Part shown: positions 59,673 to 64,000 of the stretch, one piece after another | Layout: every line of letters starts with the position of its first letter | How positions within the stretch are numbered: position 1 is the stretch's first letter | Assembly (NCBI GenBank): GCA_030762895.1 | Contig: JAUPTC010000271.1 | Coordinates: forward strand, 1-64,000 | DNA from: Sophora flavescens | Lineage: Eukaryota > Streptophyta > Magnoliopsida > Fabales > Fabaceae | Length of the DNA: 64,000 nt | Reading direction: 5' to 3' | The notes under the pieces: generated by a model | What the model was told of the DNA's origin: nothing | What the model saw: only the letters and a program-made list of their open reading frames with translations | Database searches by the model: none | Translations under genes and position numbers: made by a program

Positions 59673-60410
59673 GGTTTGATATTAATCGGAGATTAAATGT
59701 TGGGACGAAAGGATTTTTTCTTAGTTGATCAATTCGTCTTATCAATCTCTACTTTATTTCACAATTTGAAAGTATATATTTATCAACCTTTTTTGTAGAT
59801 TCAAAAACCGAGAAACATGTACATTTTTAGACTCAATATTTTATCACTCATTTTTGTGCCTATCACTAAATGTTAAGTTAAAAACATAAAAAAAAAAAAA
59901 ACTCTCTCTTTCCACCATCGACACCCCTTAAACCCCTCTCTCTCTTTCTTTCTTTGCTCTTCTTCTTTCCCTTCTTTCTCTCATCTTCTCCTTTCTCCCT
60001 CCAACCTCACCCCTTCCTTCACTTCCAGCCGTGGTCGTCCCTCCACCGTAGCCGCCATCCGGCCGCCACGCATCGACGTGAGGAAGAGAGGAACTCCCAA
60101 CCGGCTTCCCCCACATGTCCCCCATCGCGTCTCGGCATCTCCGCCACGTCACGCCTAAGTCATGCGCCGCTTTGTCGTTGGGCTCTCTGACCACGTGCCG
60201 TGGAGAAGAAGATGAACCCAAGCGTGGATCCTGAGCTCGTGCTAGGTCGGCCAACATCACAGCCACCGCCATGACCGCCGTCTCCTCCATGGACGCCAGT
60301 CACAAACACCACTTTGTCTCTTCCTTGTCATCTGGGGTAGTTATTCTACCCTTAACCTCTTCTAGTTCAAAACCTCAAATCCCTGATTTTTTTTAAACCC
60401 CAACCCAATT
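59673..60410. other. Pyrimidine- and GC-rich island of unknown origin
   Basis: AT-rich to 59895, then a C/T tract (59900-60010), then a GC-rich block (60030-60300) unlike its surroundings, with frames open on both strands (59954-60190 plus, 59928-60290 minus). Neither frame has a family signature. It could be part of an LTR leader or a captured exon. Confidence 0.4.
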
Positions 60411-62313
60411 TGTAACATCCTAAAATTCTCAATATAATTAATTTGATGAAAAATATGTTAGTCATTTGAAAAAATATATATATATATATAATAAAAATAA
60501 AATATAATTAAGAGGTTTAGTGGTGAGAATATATTAGTATAAAATTTATTAGAATTGGTTAGTAAATGCAAAAGAAATATTAAATTAAAAATAAATATAT
60601 ATAAAAAAAAGAGAATTAATATGGGTATTCAGCGTGGCCAAGTACATCTAATTACCCTTAAGTTCTTTTTAAAAAAATAAAAGAAGAAAAAGAAAACCTA
60701 AAATAACCTATATGCCTATGTAGTAGGCGTCCTTTATATATATATAACATAATTATTAGTCATGGCAGAGGAGCAGGAGGTTGGTAGTGCGCACAATGAG
60801 CAGAGTATAGCGAGGGAGAGACTTCCATTCCTTGGCGGTGCAATCGTTGTAACACAAAGATCCAAAAACACCAGTGAACGGAAGAAGTTAATTTTTAGAG
60901 AAGCACTACCTTTTATCATACAAAAATTTGAAACCTTTGTGGAGGGCATTCGAGAGGCGAGTACAGTACTTTTTATGAACCACTCTCCATGGTATATTGT
61001 TTGTATGTGTGCATAAGGGTATATCTTATAGTCTTTTTGGAATTAGATTTGAATAGGTGAATGTTGTCATTAATTAAACTTTTAAATTTGAGGTTTTCAA
61101 TTAAAATAAAAATTTGTTAAATTGAGTTTTTACTCTTTTTATCGATGGCATGAAATACATGATTGATATTTGTACTAGTTGAATGATATGCTTGATGACA
61201 TATGTTATGTCTTGATGTTCGTGATTGTTATAGTGCAGTTATAAAATTACTTGGTGACATTATATGAGTCTATTTGGTATGCATGATAAAATTAAATATT
61301 TAATTTATGGTAAATGAGTTGTTACATGTATGAGACATGAAATTTATGCCTTATGATGAGTTGTATGATGTTTGCCGCAATACCACCTATGATGGGGTAT
61401 CGAAGAATATATCGCCTTAATGGGATGCTGAAAGTAACATCGCCATGTGAGTGGGATGTCGAAAATAAGTAATACTACTTAAAAAGGGGTATGAAAGTAA
61501 CACATACGGGTGGGAGTATCGAAAAAGGAGAAATACCACCGTGTGCACATAGGAGGTATCAAAATGGAAATGTCCACGGCAGGGGGGGTGACATCAAACA
61601 CTCCTCATGGTAAAGGTGGGCAATGGGACGCCATTGTCATGTGATGTGTGAATTTATGGCATGTAGGCAGAGACCAATTTAATTAGGAGGTCTTGGTCAT
61701 TTGGATTAAAATAGAATTACTTGGTATATGGAATGTGATGCATTGAGAAAAGTTGTTGTTACGTTGTATGCTATTGAGTTGATGAGATTATTGTTGTTAT
61801 TAAAAGTATTTTCTTTTTATATATTATTTTGGAAAATTACGGTGCCATGGACAATTTTTCGTTATCAGACTATTTTGAGAACAATACTATTTTCGAAAAT
61901 ATTTTATAAAACTATATTGTTCTTTGGGATTATATATCTCATTATAAGTGTTGTTTTGAGTCCGAGGACATCACTGTTGACCAGCAGATCCAAGAGTCAT
62001 CCTTTGATTAGCTAGTCTAAGTAAGTAGTATGGCCGAGAGCATTAAGCGAACGACGTTCTTGATCTTACGTATTGTTTTTCTCAATTGTATTAGATGCCT
62101 AGTTTGAGGCTTTCCTTTTATTTGGTTTATCCAGATGTATGGATTATTATTATATTTATTACTTGATTCATTATTACTATTTTATTTAATATGAGAGATT
62201 TTCCGATTTATATAATTGTGAAAAATTTTATGACCAAGCATCTTTTAATTAAATGTTTTGAAAAATTTTTCTTGAAATTAATTTGGAGTTACTAATGTAA
62301 CGAGGGCGTTACA
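60411..62313 (+). repeat. 5' LTR of the third gypsy element, 1903 bp
   Basis: Starts TGTAACATCC and ends GCGTTACA, giving TGTAAC/GTTACA inverted ends. A TATA run (60734-60747) is followed by an 84-codon open frame (60762-61016). From 61375 to 61605 degenerate subrepeats of about 30 bp recur, built on ATACCACC-TG-GGGGTATCGAAA words. Confidence 0.85.
60762..61016 (+). CDS. Small open frame inside the LTR, unknown
   Basis: 84 codons from an ATG 15 bp downstream of a TATA run; begins MAEEQEVGSAHNEQS and is mixed basic and acidic. I recognise no domain. Its place in the LTR leader, right after the presumed promoter, means an LTR transcript could carry it, but chance opening of a short frame is equally likely. 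Confidence 0.2.
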   Translation: MAEEQEVGSAHNEQSIARERLPFLGGAIVVTQRSKNTSERKKLIFREALPFIIQKFETFVEGIREASTVLFMNHSPWYIVCMCA

Positions 62314-62317
62314 TTTA

Positions 62318-62330
62318 TGGTATTAGAGCA
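62318..62330 (+). other. Primer binding site of the third gypsy element
   Basis: TGGTATTAGAGCA, one base from the initiator Met tRNA complement TGGTATCAGAGCA, four bases after the LTR. Confidence 0.85.
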
Positions 62331-62459
62331 TCATTCTAAATCGGACTGTGGTAGTGGGGCTTTTTTCAAAAACAAAACTTTAGCCATAGGATGCTTGTTA
62401 GAGTTATAATTTCGCATTTTATTCTTTGGATATTGGACCTGATCAACCCATCGTTTGAA

Positions 62460-64000
62460 TGGTGGTATGAAGATTATGGCAAGAGCAGGCGAGGGAGAAA
62501 TGATGCACTTGCAACACTTTGGCTCGAATGGCGAGTTATGCGAGCTTGACGGAGACTCTCCGTCGAGATGAGGGATAAGGGGACGGCTTAACGTGGTACG
62601 GTTGCAGCCCGGATCCACGGTACGAGGGTCCGTCGAGTTCAGAATAATAATCGCTTGACTTTTCGAGGGACCACCGATCCTATTGAGGCAGAGGAATGGT
62701 TAGCAAATTAGAGAAGATCTTAGGGCCATGGGGTGCTCTGATGCTTAGAAGGTGGATTTTGCCACCTATATGTTGAGTCGGATGCGAGCACGTGGTGGGC
62801 TGTGGCCGGGCGGGTTGCTTGCTTGGATGCCCTATCACGTGGGGCGAGCTCAAGGAGGTATTTCGAGAAGTACTTTCACAGATGTCCGGATACAGAAAGA
62901 GATGGAGTTTCTGCATCTTCGTCGAGGGGAGTATGACAGTAGCTTGGAATATGTAGCCAAGTTTGAGAGGCTTGCAAGGTTCTCTACAAAGTGAGGATAA
63001 TCTGATGATCCATGGAAAGCAATTAAGTTTGGCAGGGTTTGAAGCCGAGAGCAGCAGAGCTTTATTAGGCTCCTAGAGAATCGACACAACCCAACTTTAG
63101 TGAACAAGTGTAGGGTCTGAGCGAGAATATGCAGTTGTAATCGGCTAAGAGGTCGGAGGAGAAGAGTCAGTGGTGACGGCGGGAGGTTCCATGGGAAGGG
63201 GGTAATTTCCGAAGAGCCTACGACCTGTAACTACACACAGAAGGGTAAGTCAGGTTCAAGGTGCTCAAGGTGAGAAGGAATTTGGATGTTACTAAGGTGG
63301 GTGGCAGATGGAGATCGTGTGTGCCCCGCTAGCACAAATCACTTGCCACAATACGGGAAGATGGGACACTTTGCTAGGATATGCAAGTCGAGAGCAATCT
63401 CAAACCGCATCATTGAACCACGTAAGGGTCTTTACCATCCAGGGGAAGGAGGTGAAGGAGTCCAGCGGTTTGATCCAAGAAGAGGGCTTTATTAAAGGTC
63501 ATGATGTTATCATATTGTTCGATTTGGGAGGAACACATTCATTCATTTCATTTAAATATGCTCAATTCTTAGAGTTACTGTTACTAAATTGTCATATGAT
63601 TTGTGTGTTTCTACTCCTCGCTAAAGATGGGATTGATTACTTCTTTTGTCTACCTGATGTCCTTTATTGTGTCAAGACCCGACTTATATTGTTGATCGAT
63701 ATGTTTACCTATGTCTAGTCTAGATATTATTTTGGGCACGGATTGGTTGTCTCGTAACAATGCTATTATTGATTGTACTAGTCGAACTATTTCTTCATTC
63801 CACAAATCCATGTCGTTAACTCTCCTAGGGCCAACATCTTATCTCTGCTTCATGTCGTAAGTGCTTAGTTGAGGAGCTCGGGGGTATATACTTCTCTTTT
63901 ACTTGCTAAGATAGAGGGCTGAAAGTGATATAGCCGGCGTTGTTTATTGTGTGTGAATTCCCAATGTGTTTCCTAAGGATGTCTCTAATTTACCTCAGAG
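62460..64000 (+). pseudogene. Gag-Pol of the third gypsy element, frameshifted and partial
   Basis: Gag gives TDPIEAEEWL- and VDFATYMLSRM-like words (62668-62790), then a shift, then KEMEFLHLRRGEYDSSLEYV (62752-62994 frame). A zinc-knuckle relic KMGHFARICKS (63358-63390) has lost clear Cys ligands upstream. Protease keeps FDLGGTHSFIS (63518-63550), a variant of the DSGATHSFIS active site with Leu for Ser and Gly for Ala. The linker GTDWLSRNNAIIDC follows at about 63735-63778. Several frame changes and stops separate the blocks. The element continues beyond the window. Confidence 0.8.

Larger units (their letters stand above)
60411..64000 (+). mobile_element. Ty3/gypsy element (third), running off the window
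   Basis: 5' LTR, Met-type primer site, gag with zinc-knuckle relic, protease and the pol linker are present; RT and beyond lie outside. Motif style (ILGTDWLSRNNAIIDC, then a PNVFPKDVSNLPQR-like end at the last bases) is that of chromovirus-type plant gypsy elements. Confidence 0.85.

Noticed and set aside
59928..60290. 120-codon minus-strand frame in the GC-rich block
   Set aside because: GC-rich DNA opens frames on both strands. The Arg/Glu-rich end is a translation of the C/T tract; no domain recognised.
1..64000. CRISPR array, prokaryotic operon, organellar insert or virus-derived gene cluster
   Set aside because: Tandem repeats here are LTR minisatellites or two-unit duplications. All coding signals fit plant retroelements or a plant RLP.

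Overview
The window is nuclear DNA of a eudicot plant. It is AT-rich, gene-poor and filled with nested transposons of plant lineages: Tork-type Ty1/copia, Athila-type and other Ty3/gypsy, an L1-type LINE, a tRNA-derived SINE, hAT- and CACTA-like non-autonomous elements. The only host gene I recognise is an EIX-type leucine-rich-repeat receptor-like protein (RLP) on the minus strand at 18556-21478. It is broken by at least four frameshifts in this sequence. The species cannot be named from sequence alone.

Layout. 1-13001 and 22457-35490 are two direct copies of one segment, about 22.45 kb apart. Each copy carries, in the same order, a possible non-autonomous element, a 3.97-kb solo gypsy LTR with 5-bp target duplication, a 146-bp tandem repeat, a SINE, the 3' end of an RLP paralogue, and a Tork-type copia element inserted at that paralogue's stop codon. 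Between the copies (13002-22456) lie a spacer, a 5'-truncated LINE, two MITEs and the RLP gene. In copy B the 3' LTR of the copia is split by a 9.6-kb Athila element (35491-45078, TSD ATCCT). To the right are gypsy debris with a hAT-like insert, a CACTA-like end, and a decayed gypsy element with 2.3-kb LTRs (48121 to about 59672). That element is itself invaded by a second, internally deleted Athila element in reverse orientation (53370-58963, TSD TGTAT). A third gypsy element begins at 60411 and runs off the window in its protease/pol region.

How it fits together. An RLP cluster appears to have been expanded by segmental duplication and then dismantled by retrotransposons. One paralogue survives only as its 3' end, in two copies. 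Another is nearly full length but frameshifted and has a decayed duplicate of its last coding segment behind it. Copies that should match agree almost base for base in AT-rich stretches but differ by many small indels around CG, CAG and CTG. I read this mainly as systematic base-calling error at methylated cytosines, so frameshifts here should not be taken as biological without raw reads. I found no RNA gene, CRISPR array, organellar insert or convincing new molecular system.
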